A stretch of 64,000 nucleotides of DNA. Origin: Synechococcus sp. WH 8016 (GTDB lineage Bacteria > Cyanobacteriota > Cyanobacteriia > PCC-6307 > Cyanobiaceae). The notes beneath the pieces were generated by a model, which saw nothing but the letters and a program-made list of their open reading frames with translations, did no database searches and was not told the DNA's origin. Location of the stretch: positions 744,001 through 808,000 of the forward strand of contig NZ_AGIK01000001.1 of assembly GCF_000230675.1 (NCBI RefSeq), in the 5' to 3' direction. Below, one piece after another: positions 1-7,889 of the stretch (position 1 is its first letter; the number at the start of each line of letters is the position of its first letter). The position numbers and the translations under genes are program-made.

Positions 1-5
1 ATCAG

Positions 6-272
6 ATGGTTGATGCGTGGCGTCATTGGGTATCCAAAGGACATCACGGCAGTAAGCCAGCAAATCTGGATCCTTCACTGAAATGGAATGGCTTGACTTG
101 TGGCGGACCAGCCACGATCTTTAAGCACGCCAAGATGCAAGACAATAGGTGGTCATCATTCTTGCCTGAAGCACTTAGCTTCAATCCAGGCAGTGGTCAA
201 TCTATGGACTTAGATGCAATTCTTGCACAATCTATGAATACTGCACCACGATATATGTTCAGGAGGTCTTAA
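6..272 (+). CDS. hypothetical protein, probably the 3' part of a gene entering from the left
   Basis: An open frame of 88 codons begins at an ATG 6 bases into the window. The reading frame stays open to the window edge, so this may be only the C-terminal part of a longer island protein. The sequence has several Trp, Gly and Pro residues and no motif I recognise. It ends just before an operator-like palindrome and the primase-helicase gene. No function is assigned. Confidence 0.4.
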   Translation: MVDAWRHWVSKGHHGSKPANLDPSLKWNGLTCGGPATIFKHAKMQDNRWSSFLPEALSFNPGSGQSMDLDAILAQSMNTAPRYMFRRS

Positions 273-273
273 C

Positions 274-306
274 TGTCCGACAAATATTGCTACACTTAAG
301 TAGTTA
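274..306 (+). promoter_or_regulatory. TGTCNGACA palindrome plus candidate promoter of the primase-helicase gene
   Basis: The 9-mer TGTCCGACA lies at 274-282. It is followed after 8 nt by the -10-like TACACT (291-296). A second -10-like TAGTTA at 301-306 would give an 18-nt spacing from CCGACA read as a -35. The same palindrome precedes four other transcription units of the island, so it is probably an operator. The start codon at 344 has its own Shine-Dalgarno GGAG at about -10. Confidence 0.55.
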
Positions 307-343
307 ATAAAGACAAACGACTTATCACACTACGGAGATACTG

Positions 344-1987
344 ATGAATATCAGAATGAAACAAATAGATTTGCAGTTGGAACTGCTAGAAGGGCCAAAT
401 GCAGACGAAGAATTATTACTAGTATTAAGATCAGCGAAAGCAATATTGCTATCAAAGATTGAAGCAAATGAATATAAAGACGGATACCATGACTTAGCGA
501 TCAAGGGCTTACAAGATGAGTCGATGCAGGAAAGATATTTAGGTGTATCTGACAAGCACCCGTTTATCGAAGATTTTACTGTTGGTGAGTTTATAGTATT
601 TGAATCATCTCTTAAAGAGATGCTGGAGTCAAAGACTAAACGCAAGAAGGGACGCCCTCGTAAAACAGAAGAAGACCAAGCTAAGCAAATCCAAAACGAT
701 GTCCAAATCGTTAGTGAAAAGTTCCAAGGTTTGCGTCATAATCGTATGACTGACCAGTATGAATACTTAAAGATTCACGATCAGACTGGCAAGCTTGGGT
801 GGCATGAAACAGAAGGCGAAGAACTCAATCAACTGTCAGTTCATCTGGCAGTAGAGCACGGCGTCTTTATTCCTGCTCAACGAGCAAAGGATGCGTTCAT
901 CTTTGTAGCTAAGAAGAACCCTTACGAGCCTCAACTCGAAATGATTGAGTGGTGCCGTAAGCAGTACCCGACAATGGGTCTTGAAGAAGCACAGGAATTC
1001 CTGTTCTCTCTTGGAGAGCAGTTGCTTGGACACCACGGTGATGAGCCGATTATTTGTGGTGAATATCTTCGCAATAGATTCCTTGCTCGATTTTTAGTTG
1101 CGATGGCATTCCTTGCCAGGCATCCAGGTGAGACACTGCAATGGATGCCAATCCTGGTAGGTGCTCAAGGGTGTGGAAAGAGTCAATTCTGCACGCATCT
1201 TGTACCCCAACGATTTAAGGATTTGTTTCAGCAGATGACCTTGCCAATCGAGACCATCAAACGTGAGCCACACCAATTACATATTGGCTTCTTGCTTGAA
1301 ATGCCTGAAATTGATGCGCAGATGCGTAATCAACGATCAATTGAGCCAATGAAAAACATGGTGACGACTCGTATTGACAATTGCCGTAAGCCATACGCAG
1401 CGCAGCCTGTCAAATTACTTAGACGCTTTGCATTGATTGGAACTACCAATCGATCTGACCTCTTTCAAGATGGCACAGGTGAACGACGGTTTATGCCTAT
1501 CCTCATTCCACATGGGTGGGAAATCCCTTGGGAAGAGGTCCGTGATGGTCTAAATGTAAAGATCTGGGCTGCAGCTGACATCATCGCCGAGACATACACT
1601 GCAAATAGCCGTGAGATGCGTGGGTTCACTGATGAAGAACGCGAAGCACTGAATACTTGGCAAAGGAACTTTACTCAAGTAGATCCTTGGGAAACTAAGT
1701 TGCTCGACTTTGCACGATTAAGGCGTGAGTTCACACCAGGACTTGCTCTGTCTCAGATTGGTGTTGAAGATTCACGGCAAACAACGTCTGATGTAAAACG
1801 ACTCAACAACCTAATGCGACTGCTCTTCACAAGAGATCAAGCAGAATACAAGCAGGTGCGACGTGATAATGGTCGTCCATGGGTATGGATTATCCGTGAG
1901 ATGCCTGGTGGGTCAACAGATGATAAACCAACAGTCACAGATTTAGAAGAATTTGCAGCTCATTTGAAGGCAAAAGCGGACTTCTAA
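344..1987 (+). CDS. VirE/D5-like primase-helicase (P-loop NTPase)
   Basis: This 547-residue protein resembles the virulence-associated-protein-E / D5-type helicase family used by phages, plasmids and satellites to open DNA at a replication origin. A Walker A motif GAQGCGKS lies near residues 273-280. A Walker B-like LLEMPEID lies near 317-324, a sensor-like segment with IGTTNRSD near 365, and GERRFMPI near 380. The N-terminal 250 residues include a basic segment (KTKRKKGRPRK) and no primase motif I can confirm, so it may act as helicase only. The start at 344 is supported by GGAG upstream. It is the first gene of the rightward island block and presumably pairs with the T7-like polymerase genes at 5870-7695 as a replication module. 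Confidence 0.82.
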   Translation: MNIRMKQIDLQLELLEGPNADEELLLVLRSAKAILLSKIEANEYKDGYHDLAIKGLQDESMQERYLGVSDKHPFIEDFTVGEFIVFESSLKEMLESKTKRKKGRPRKTEEDQAKQIQNDVQIVSEKFQGLRHNRMTDQYEYLKIHDQTGKLGWHETEGEELNQLSVHLAVEHGVFIPAQRAKDAFIFVAKKNPYEPQLEMIEWCRKQYPTMGLEEAQEFLFSLGEQLLGHHGDEPIICGEYLRNRFLARFLVAMAFLARHPGETLQWMPILVGAQGCGKSQFCTHLVPQRFKDLFQQMTLPIETIKREPHQLHIGFLLEMPEIDAQMRNQRSIEPMKNMVTTRIDNCRKPYAAQPVKLLRRFALIGTTNRSDLFQDGTGERRFMPILIPHGWEIPWEEVRDGLNVKIWAAADIIAETYTANSREMRGFTDEEREALNTWQRNFTQVDPWETKLLDFARLRREFTPGLALSQIGVEDSRQTTSDVKRLNNLMRLLFTRDQAEYKQVRRDNGRPWVWIIREMPGGSTDDKPTVTDLEEFAAHLKAKADF

Positions 1988-2003
1988 ATACAGTCCACGA
2001 CAG

Positions 2004-2038
2004 TGAATTCCATTGATTATGATGGAATTCAATAGAAT
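2004..2038 (+). promoter_or_regulatory. perfect 10-bp inverted repeat followed by a TAGAAT box
   Basis: TGAATTCCAT (2004-2013) and ATGGAATTCA (2022-2031) are perfect complements around an 8-nt loop. TAGAAT follows at 2033-2038, the same -10-like hexamer that follows the TGTCNGACA palindromes elsewhere in the island. It lies between the primase-helicase and the gene at 2080. There is no T-run, so an operator or RNA hairpin is more likely than a terminator. Confidence 0.4.
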
Positions 2039-2079
2039 AAATATAGGCACGTCCTAGATCTACTTACATAAATAAAATC

Positions 2080-2619
2080 ATGACTACTAAATCAAAAGCA
2101 AAAACTCCAAATCCATTTGACGCAAGCATTCCACTCAGATCATCAGAAGGGCAAGTTGTTGCCATTACAGTTCCACATCAAGATGTGTCATTAATCTCAC
2201 GTTATCACCCAGTCTTTCATTCCAGTGATTTAAAGACATTCGTCAAAAGAGCAGTGAATCAAACTGTTCGATGGATGATGCGTATGATCAATGGCTCTGA
2301 AAGCTTTGAGCTTGAGACGATGGATCATTGGCAATATGATCCCAAGACGGAGACACTTAAATTAAGAAACCCAGGCAAGAAGCTTAGAGACTACGATCAG
2401 ATATTCTTGACAAACTTTACTCGTGGAAATGTCAATGAATACAACCAAGGAATGGGGCAAATACTCTCGTGTAGTTGGTACAAAATTCATATGACACCTG
2501 TGACTACAGTTGAATTGATTGCTTGCCTAGATATTCTCTATCGCAGGCATCACAATGGTATTTCACCTGCATCTGCGTCGGGTGTCTTTCATACAGATAT
2601 CGATGCAACACACCTGTAA
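2080..2619 (+). CDS. hypothetical island protein of 179 residues
   Basis: The protein has a short Lys/Ser-rich start, then a mixed region with aromatic residues (near 60-75: VRWMMRMI). No family is recognised. No purine-rich Shine-Dalgarno is visible before the ATG, as for several genes of this block, and the upstream sequence is AT-rich. Its TAA stop overlaps the first bases of the 56-nt leader element that opens mini-array A, so it is physically the gene before the CRISPR operon. It could be a replication or CRISPR accessory protein, but nothing in the sequence proves that. Confidence 0.6.
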   Translation: MTTKSKAKTPNPFDASIPLRSSEGQVVAITVPHQDVSLISRYHPVFHSSDLKTFVKRAVNQTVRWMMRMINGSESFELETMDHWQYDPKTETLKLRNPGKKLRDYDQIFLTNFTRGNVNEYNQGMGQILSCSWYKIHMTPVTTVELIACLDILYRRHHNGISPASASGVFHTDIDATHL

Positions 2620-2670
2620 CGCTTTTGCGGATAAAAGACATGCTTTAGTGGAGAGTTAAATCTCTCTTAT
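2615..2670 (+). repeat. 56-nt leader element, copy 1 of 4
   Basis: The element starts TGTAACGCTTTTGC and ends directly at the first repeat of mini-array A. It holds two predicted hairpins: CTTTT/AAAAG around a 6-nt loop, and GAGAG/CTCTC around TTAAAT. Copies of exactly the same length lie at 5502, 7700 and 10066, each placed the same way. It behaves like a CRISPR leader. The stop codon of the preceding gene lies inside its first bases. Confidence 0.75.
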
Positions 2671-2778
2671 ATCTACTACGGTAGATGTGATCCTTTCAGC
2701 GAGCATTCACATAGCTCACATACCGTGGGCGTGATCCACAGGCGATCGACCTTATTTACATTGCTCACTTAGGTGGGC
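2671..2778 (+). CRISPR. CRISPR mini-array A (3 repeats, 2 spacers) upstream of cas3
   Basis: The repeats are a 6-bp stem, a 4-5-nt loop and the handle GTGATCC. Repeat 1 (2671-2693) has stem ATCTAC/GTAGAT. Repeat 2 (2714-2737) has GCTCAC/GTGGGC with loop ATACC. Repeat 3 (2763-2778) keeps the stem but has lost the handle. The spacers are 20 nt (2694-2713) and 25 nt (2738-2762). The last hairpin ends 30 nt before the cas3 ATG. The second spacer resembles spacer 6 of array E at 18 of 25 positions. Confidence 0.8.
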
Positions 2779-2794
2779 GTTTTTTATGCACACT

Positions 2795-2800
2795 TATATT
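2795..2800 (+). promoter_or_regulatory. TATATT box just upstream of cas3
   Basis: TATATT ends 8 nt before the ATG at 2809. A matching arrangement is found before the exonuclease gene (TATACT) and cas8e (TATATT), each followed by a pyrimidine-rich stretch ending in TCTTATG. If it is a -10 box, the transcript would be almost leaderless. No convincing -35 box is seen. It may instead be a conserved translation-start context. Confidence 0.4.
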
Positions 2801-2808
2801 CCACTCTT

Positions 2809-5493
2809 ATGACATTTCAAACAAAACTAATCGGCAAACTCAATAAAGATTTTGAGTATGACACTGTTCTACAGCATTGCATAAATGCTGCTAATATGGC
2901 ATATCACCGTGTCATTAATCTCGATGACCGAAGGTTAAATCATCTAGCCAATCCAATAGGCGTATCCACTCAGTCATGCGCTCAACTGATTGCAATTATC
3001 GCGGGGTCACACGATATAGCCAAAATGGATATTGCTTTTCAAACGCAACGCGGCATATACGATGCGTATCAGCAGATTAATGATTGTCATTTCCCATCTG
3101 AAATTGTAGGAGCCGTTCAAGCATTCAAAGAACAACAATCAGGGATGAAGTTAAATCCCCTTCACCATGGACCAATGGCGGCGGTCATTCTGCCTCGACT
3201 CTTTAGTGAAGAATTTGGGGTTGATCAATCAACCGCAGTGATGATGGCGCATTGTGTTACAGCACATCATGGTCTGTATCCGTCACGAGAAAGAGTCAAA
3301 AATCTAAATGACTATTTTTCTCAATTAGAAATTCACGAGCCATACCGAGAATTCGAAGCACAGCGTCTTGATTTGCTCCATCAGCTCCGTCAAGAGATTG
3401 ACCCTGATAAGACAATGGAGATACCTGATGCTATTCCTGTTGCTTGGTCGCTGCTGGTAGCAGGGCTTGTTATCAATGCAGATCACAATGCCAGCCGCGA
3501 GGCAAACTTCAGACTCATCAATGGCGAACAAAAGCCTGCAGGCTTGTCTTCAGATGAAGCATCATCAGTAATTCATCGGTATGGAATACAAAAGCCTCAG
3601 GAGATTATTAACAAAACATTAAACGGTTTTGATATTATTGCTCGCCCTCATCAAGAAAAACTAGAGCAGTTAGGTAAGCAAGATGGGATGACTGTCCTTA
3701 AGATGCCGACTGGTTCAGGTAAAACAATCGCTGCATTTATAAGTGCGATATATCACGTATGTGGATTCTCATTACTTGCGAATCGACGATCAACAGCGAA
3801 TGGAATGTTTTATGCACTGCTGAGTTTTCTTAAACGTAACCCTGATGCAACTCAGTCAATACCAGCGTTGGCTCACTCTGATGCTGGCTGTATTTTTGAA
3901 TCAGCAATGGAGTCAGTCTTGGCTGACCCTGAAGCTTACCGTGATATCGATTGTTTTACTGATGTCTGGAAAGCAGCGCTTGCTCTGCAAGGCGAGTCGC
4001 TACAAGACTGCCTATCGGCACAGTATTCAGTAGCAACAATTGACCAAGCTTTGATGTCTGTAATTGCAGATGGCAAATTTGTAGGTCGTGGATATTGGCT
4101 ATTCAGCCGTCCAATCATTATCGATGAAATCCACTCATACGATGGACGGATGGATTGCATTCTGGAAAGACTGCTTTATTACTGCGGTTTCTTTGGTACA
4201 CCTGTTATCGCTTTGACTGCGACAATCAGCACAAACAAACTAACTAAGTTTCTGGAAGCGTACGCCGAAGGACAGCAAACAAAGCTTTCGTCTGATCTTG
4301 AGTTGACGGAGCACGCTCAAGCCATCATCCTTTCTCCCTCTGGGGAACTTAGGCAGGAAGATTTGCCGTGTGATGTTCATGACGCCAAGCAAGTAGAAGT
4401 CAAGTGGTTTGAACACGGAACTTGGTTTGAGACAATCAAGCAACTAGCAGCCGACAATGATCGTATTGCTGTTGTATGTGCAACGACTACTCATGTAAGA
4501 GAGCTAACGTCACAAGTACGAGCAAAGCTGGCATCAGTGGGATTCCATGTGATGTCATATCACAGCCGTCATCGCCCAAAAGATCGCAACGCAAAAGAGA
4601 AGACCCTCTTTGAATACTGCGGAAAAGATCCGTCAATGCAGGGCAAGATCATTGTGATAGCAACGCAAGTCCTGCGTGAATCACTCGATGTGGACTTTGA
4701 TGTTGTTGTAACTCACGTCCAACCAGCAGAGGATCTAATACAAATCATGGGACGAGTAGGTCGATTCAATCGATCTAACAAAATGCCTACATATGAATTG
4801 TATTTAGAAGAACCGTGCATCACTGAGGATGACAAGTTCTCTATTGGACAAGCGGACTTTGTATTGCTACCAAAGCGAATCCAAGGTTTCCGTGGAGTGC
4901 CTGTGCTTCAAACCTATGCTTATCTCAAGCAGGACAGCATACTGTTATTGCCTCAGCAAGCACAATTGTTTGTAGATACAGCACATCAAATGCCATCAAA
5001 CCTTAAGGATGCTCCTGTTCCAAAAGGATTGCCTGTGATTTATCACAGGTTCTGGCAAGCATTTGTTGATAAGCAAGCTCTCGTGCCCCGTGCTGAGCGG
5101 TCACAAGCAGAAGAATTTGTCATTCCTAAACTGCCAGACCCAATGGATACGTCTGTTCCAATCGATGGGTTATCAGGTTTGACACGCTTCAAAGAACAAT
5201 ACATTTCACACTCGCCACGTGACATTAATTGGACGATTCAAATCTTTGTGAGACCTGCGAATTACAAAGATGACTTTTTATATAAGTCCAATTTCTTGCT
5301 ATATGTCAAGAATCACTCGGTGTCAGTTTCCAATCGTCCTCACTTTTGGCAACAAGCGCAGGGATCAGTGATGAAACCTGATCATCCAGTCCTAGGTAAT
5401 GTGGTTGATATGACTGAGGGCTCAATCAAAATGATTGGTCCTTATGAGATTGTGTATACCATCGATGGGCTTGGCATACGTTATATCAGGTGA
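2809..5493 (+). CDS. cas3: Cas3 HD-nuclease/helicase, Type I-E CRISPR
   Basis: Cas3 is the single-strand nuclease and 3'-5' helicase that degrades DNA opened by Cascade. The product is about 894 residues. An N-terminal HD domain shows HD at residues 68-69 (SHDIAKMD), HGP near 126 and AHH in the following helix. Walker A MPTGSGKT lies near 299-306, the DEAD-type motif is IIDEIH near 437, and TAT (ALTATIS) is present. The helicase C-terminal motif is QIMGRVGRFNR. The ATG at 2809 is preferred over an upstream GTG at 2773, which overlaps the repeat, because the TCTTATG start context recurs at neighbouring genes. All expected motifs are intact. It is separated from cas8e by array B, two polymerase genes and array C, which is not the usual I-E order. 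Confidence 0.93.
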   Translation: MTFQTKLIGKLNKDFEYDTVLQHCINAANMAYHRVINLDDRRLNHLANPIGVSTQSCAQLIAIIAGSHDIAKMDIAFQTQRGIYDAYQQINDCHFPSEIVGAVQAFKEQQSGMKLNPLHHGPMAAVILPRLFSEEFGVDQSTAVMMAHCVTAHHGLYPSRERVKNLNDYFSQLEIHEPYREFEAQRLDLLHQLRQEIDPDKTMEIPDAIPVAWSLLVAGLVINADHNASREANFRLINGEQKPAGLSSDEASSVIHRYGIQKPQEIINKTLNGFDIIARPHQEKLEQLGKQDGMTVLKMPTGSGKTIAAFISAIYHVCGFSLLANRRSTANGMFYALLSFLKRNPDATQSIPALAHSDAGCIFESAMESVLADPEAYRDIDCFTDVWKAALALQGESLQDCLSAQYSVATIDQALMSVIADGKFVGRGYWLFSRPIIIDEIHSYDGRMDCILERLLYYCGFFGTPVIALTATISTNKLTKFLEAYAEGQQTKLSSDLELTEHAQAIILSPSGELRQEDLPCDVHDAKQVEVKWFEHGTWFETIKQLAADNDRIAVVCATTTHVRELTSQVRAKLASVGFHVMSYHSRHRPKDRNAKEKTLFEYCGKDPSMQGKIIVIATQVLRESLDVDFDVVVTHVQPAEDLIQIMGRVGRFNRSNKMPTYELYLEEPCITEDDKFSIGQADFVLLPKRIQGFRGVPVLQTYAYLKQDSILLLPQQAQLFVDTAHQMPSNLKDAPVPKGLPVIYHRFWQAFVDKQALVPRAERSQAEEFVIPKLPDPMDTSVPIDGLSGLTRFKEQYISHSPRDINWTIQIFVRPANYKDDFLYKSNFLLYVKNHSVSVSNRPHFWQQAQGSVMKPDHPVLGNVVDMTEGSIKMIGPYEIVYTIDGLGIRYIR

Positions 5494-5501
5494 AATATGG
5501 G

Positions 5502-5557
5502 TGTAACGCTTTTGCAGATAAAAGACATGCTTAAGGGGATAGTTAAATCTCTCCTAT
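5502..5557 (+). repeat. 56-nt leader element, copy 2 of 4
   Basis: This copy begins 8 nt after the cas3 stop and abuts the first repeat of array B. The first hairpin is identical to copy 1 (CTTTT/AAAAG). The second stem differs (GGGGA/TCTCC) but still pairs, which indicates selection on RNA or DNA secondary structure. Confidence 0.75.
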
Positions 5558-5841
5558 ATCCACTACGGTGGATGTGATCCTGCACTTGCTCACATACCGT
5601 GGGCGTGATCCCGAGATCACATACTCATCAAGTTGCTCACTTCGGTGGGCGTAATCCTTCAGTGATCCAACGACGCCACTTGCTCACTCTCGTGGGCGTG
5701 ATCCTGACATTTACGCTAGGCATCTATTGCTCATTTAGGTGGGCGTGATCCTCGGATGTTGAAGGCGTTGGTATCTATAGCTCACATACCGTGGGCGTGA
5801 TCCTCGGGCCAATGACTATCCACTTGCTCACTTCGGTGGGC
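5558..5841 (+). CRISPR. CRISPR mini-array B (7 repeats, 6 spacers) between cas3 and the exonuclease gene
   Basis: Repeats lie at 5558-5580 (stem ATCCAC/GTGGAT), 5588-5611, 5635-5657, 5682-5704, 5729-5751, 5780-5803 and 5826-5841. All but the first use GCTCAC/GTGGGC, or GCTCAT with a closing G-U pair, and the loops vary (TTCG, TCTC, TTAG, ATACC). The handle is GTGATCC, once GTAATCC, and is lost in the last repeat. Spacers are 7, 23, 24, 24, 28 and 22 nt. The 7-nt first spacer is too short for a guide and may be a deletion scar. The last hairpin ends 28 nt before the next ATG. Confidence 0.82.
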
Positions 5842-5854
5842 GTATTTATTCACC

Positions 5855-5860
5855 TATACT
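5855..5860 (+). promoter_or_regulatory. TATACT box upstream of the exonuclease gene
   Basis: TATACT ends 9 nt before the ATG at 5870, in the same CAC-TATA-T...TCTTATG context as cas3 and cas8e. It is a candidate -10 box without a clear -35. Confidence 0.4.
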
Positions 5861-5869
5861 TCTATTCTT

Positions 5870-6388
5870 ATGGAACTTTTATATGACATAGAGAGCACCG
5901 GACTTCTCCGGCAAGGCTCTCAAATTCATTGCATTGTCGTCAGAAATCTGGCAGATGATGAATCGCCACCACTAGTTTTTGATACTGTCAAAAACAACGT
6001 AGATGAAGGCGTCAAACTACTTGAAAGTGCTGACTTACTAGTGGGCCACAATATCATCTCGTATGATGAAGCGTTATTACATGAGCTATATCCAAATTTC
6101 AATCCACCGAAAAAGGTCCTTGATACTTTGGTGCTTAGTCGCTTGTACTATGCAACTTTAGCTGATAAAGATTTCACTCGCTCTCCTTACGGACTGCCAA
6201 AGCGACTTTATGGGTCACATTCATTAGAGGCGTGGGGACTGCGACTTGGAGAAGAGAAAGGTGACTTTGGCAAACAGAATGATTGGTCTACATACTCAGA
6301 TGCGATGCTTCAATACTGTATTCAAGATACTACGACCAACATTAAATTATACCGTCTAATGCAAAGACGAATGGAGGCAAACCAATGA
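5870..6388 (+). CDS. 3'-5' exonuclease domain protein, like the N-terminal part of T7 DNA polymerase
   Basis: The 172 residues align by eye with the proofreading domain of phage T7 gp5. The Exo I motif DIES supplies Asp6 and Glu8. GHNIISYD corresponds to Exo II. DTLVLSRL and GSHSLEAWGLRLGE match conserved T7-family segments. The C-terminal YCIQD (about 149-153) is Exo III. In T7 this domain is fused to the polymerase. Here it stops and the polymerase domain starts in an ATGA overlap at 6385-6388, so the two halves are separate, translationally coupled proteins. It presumably proofreads for, or assembles with, the next gene product. Confidence 0.85.
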   Translation: MELLYDIESTGLLRQGSQIHCIVVRNLADDESPPLVFDTVKNNVDEGVKLLESADLLVGHNIISYDEALLHELYPNFNPPKKVLDTLVLSRLYYATLADKDFTRSPYGLPKRLYGSHSLEAWGLRLGEEKGDFGKQNDWSTYSDAMLQYCIQDTTTNIKLYRLMQRRMEANQ

Positions 6389-7695
6389 TTATTCCTGATT
6401 ATGTCGAACTTGAGATGGATCTGGCACGGATCATGGCACGTCAAGAGGCATCTGGATTCCGCTTAGATATTGCTGCTGCTACTCGTATTCAAAAGATACT
6501 CTCAAGTCGATTCGAGAAGATACGCACGGGTCTGATCCATCGTTTTCCAGCGATGAAAGGCAAACTTAAGATACCCAAGGTTCGGTCATCCAAACGAAAC
6601 ACACAAGCAGGCTGTCCATTTCATGAGCTGTTGGAATTCAACCCAACTTCCCGTGTTCATATTGCCCATGCCCTGCAAACACTAGGTGTTGAGTTTGACA
6701 AGAAGACAGATTCAGGTCAGATCCAAATCGACGAAGACATTCTTGCTTCTGTTATGGAAGACCATGACTACTCACGTCGCGCTCGTAAATCCGCTCGACA
6801 CTTTCGGACACTACTGAAACTCCAGAAGTGGATGGGCCAGTTATCTGAAGGTGCAAATGCCTGGATCAAAAAAGTAGGCGATGACGGTTGTATCCACCAC
6901 AGTTGTCGCCTCGCTACTCAAACAGGACGCAATGCTCACTCAGGTCCCAACCTCGGGCAGGTCGTTTCTGCACCATGGGCTCGTCAACTATTTGTCCCGC
7001 ATAAAGGTCACGTTCTTGTGGGAGTCGATTTAGAAGGGCTGGAATTGAGGGCACTTGGGCACTTCCTCGCACCCTATGACGAGGGACGCTTTGCTCACAT
7101 TGTTGTCAATGGCGATATTCACCAGATCAACGCCGATTCTGTATCTACGCCTGAGACGCCAATCTCAAGAAAGCTCGTGAAAAGTCTCACCTATGGGTTC
7201 ATCTATGGGGCGGGCGATGTCAAGTTAGGCAAACTAGTTCACCCCACTTTATCTGAATCATCACAACGCATACGAGGGAAGGAGTTACGTCAGAAATTTC
7301 TTGATGCAATTCCTGGACTTGAACCATTGGTGGCTGCTGTAAAAGATCGGATCAGAACTGAAGGGCAACTCAAGGGTCTGGATGGTCGTCCTATCACTTG
7401 TACGGCGGAACATGCCGGACTGAACTACTGCTTGCAAGGGTCTGGTGCAGTCCTGAGTAAGCGTTGGGTTGTAATTGCTTACAACGATGTCATTGCTAAA
7501 TACGAGTGGGGTAAGGACTTCACTTTCTGTGTTTATTGTCATGACGAGATCCAAGCATCATGTCGCCCTGAGATTGCTGAAGATATCAAAACAATCATCG
7601 AAGCAGCTGCACTAAAAGCAGGCGAATACTACAACTTCCGCGTACCTATTACGGCAGCAGGGGAGATTGGGACATCCTGGCAAGATACACACTGA
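6385..7695 (+). CDS. T7-like family A DNA polymerase, polymerase domain only
   Basis: The 436-residue protein carries the polymerase motifs of family A. Motif A is DLEGLELRALGHF with Asp215. Motif B is KLVKSLTYGFIYGAG, residues 263-277. Motif C is HDEIQ, residues 386-390, with Asp387 and Glu388. FNPTSR, GDIHQIN and GLDGR are characteristic of the T7 gp5 branch rather than bacterial PolI. All catalytic residues seem intact. The upstream exonuclease is a separate overlapping gene. Its position inside a cas operon, flanked by CRISPR mini-arrays, is very unusual. It probably replicates the island, together with the VirE-type helicase. Confidence 0.9.
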   Translation: MIIPDYVELEMDLARIMARQEASGFRLDIAAATRIQKILSSRFEKIRTGLIHRFPAMKGKLKIPKVRSSKRNTQAGCPFHELLEFNPTSRVHIAHALQTLGVEFDKKTDSGQIQIDEDILASVMEDHDYSRRARKSARHFRTLLKLQKWMGQLSEGANAWIKKVGDDGCIHHSCRLATQTGRNAHSGPNLGQVVSAPWARQLFVPHKGHVLVGVDLEGLELRALGHFLAPYDEGRFAHIVVNGDIHQINADSVSTPETPISRKLVKSLTYGFIYGAGDVKLGKLVHPTLSESSQRIRGKELRQKFLDAIPGLEPLVAAVKDRIRTEGQLKGLDGRPITCTAEHAGLNYCLQGSGAVLSKRWVVIAYNDVIAKYEWGKDFTFCVYCHDEIQASCRPEIAEDIKTIIEAAALKAGEYYNFRVPITAAGEIGTSWQDTH

Positions 7696-7699
7696 TGGG

Positions 7700-7755
7700 T
7701 GTAACGCTTTTGCAGATAAAAGACATGCTTTAGTGGAGAGTTAAATCTCTCTTAT
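7700..7755 (+). repeat. 56-nt leader element, copy 3 of 4
   Basis: This copy starts 4 nt after the polymerase stop and abuts the first repeat of array C. It is nearly identical to copy 1, including both hairpins (CTTTT/AAAAG and GAGAG/CTCTC). Confidence 0.75.
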
Positions 7756-7862
7756 ATCTACTTCGGTAGATGTGATCCTGACACGACCCATTCATATCTG
7801 ATCACTTCGGTGGTCGTGATCCTACCAAAAATGGCGATTGCTAACTGCTCACTTAGGTGGGC
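7756..7862 (+). CRISPR. CRISPR mini-array C (3 repeats, 2 spacers) upstream of cas8e
   Basis: Repeat 1 (7756-7778) has ATCTAC/GTAGAT. Repeat 2 (7800-7822) has GATCAC/GTGGTC, a compensated change of the usual stem, with an intact handle. Repeat 3 (7847-7862) lacks the handle and ends 27 nt before the cas8e ATG. Spacers are 21 and 24 nt. Confidence 0.8.
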
Positions 7863-7872
7863 GATATTCACT

Positions 7873-7878
7873 TATATT
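7873..7878 (+). promoter_or_regulatory. TATATT box upstream of cas8e
   Basis: TATATT ends 11 nt before the ATG at 7890, in the same start context as cas3 and the exonuclease gene. It is a candidate -10 box without a visible -35. Confidence 0.38.
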
Positions 7879-7889
7879 CTTTCACTCTT

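Noticed and set aside
2615-2676. TATATC at the leader end as the array promoter -10 box
   Set aside because: A start 7 nt further on would fall inside the first repeat, and no -35 is visible; kept open only as a possibility.
5752-6021. Array B spacer 5 shares a 9-mer (TGAAGGCGT) with the exonuclease gene
   Set aside because: Nine bases over this much sequence is near chance and does not start at the spacer 5' end.
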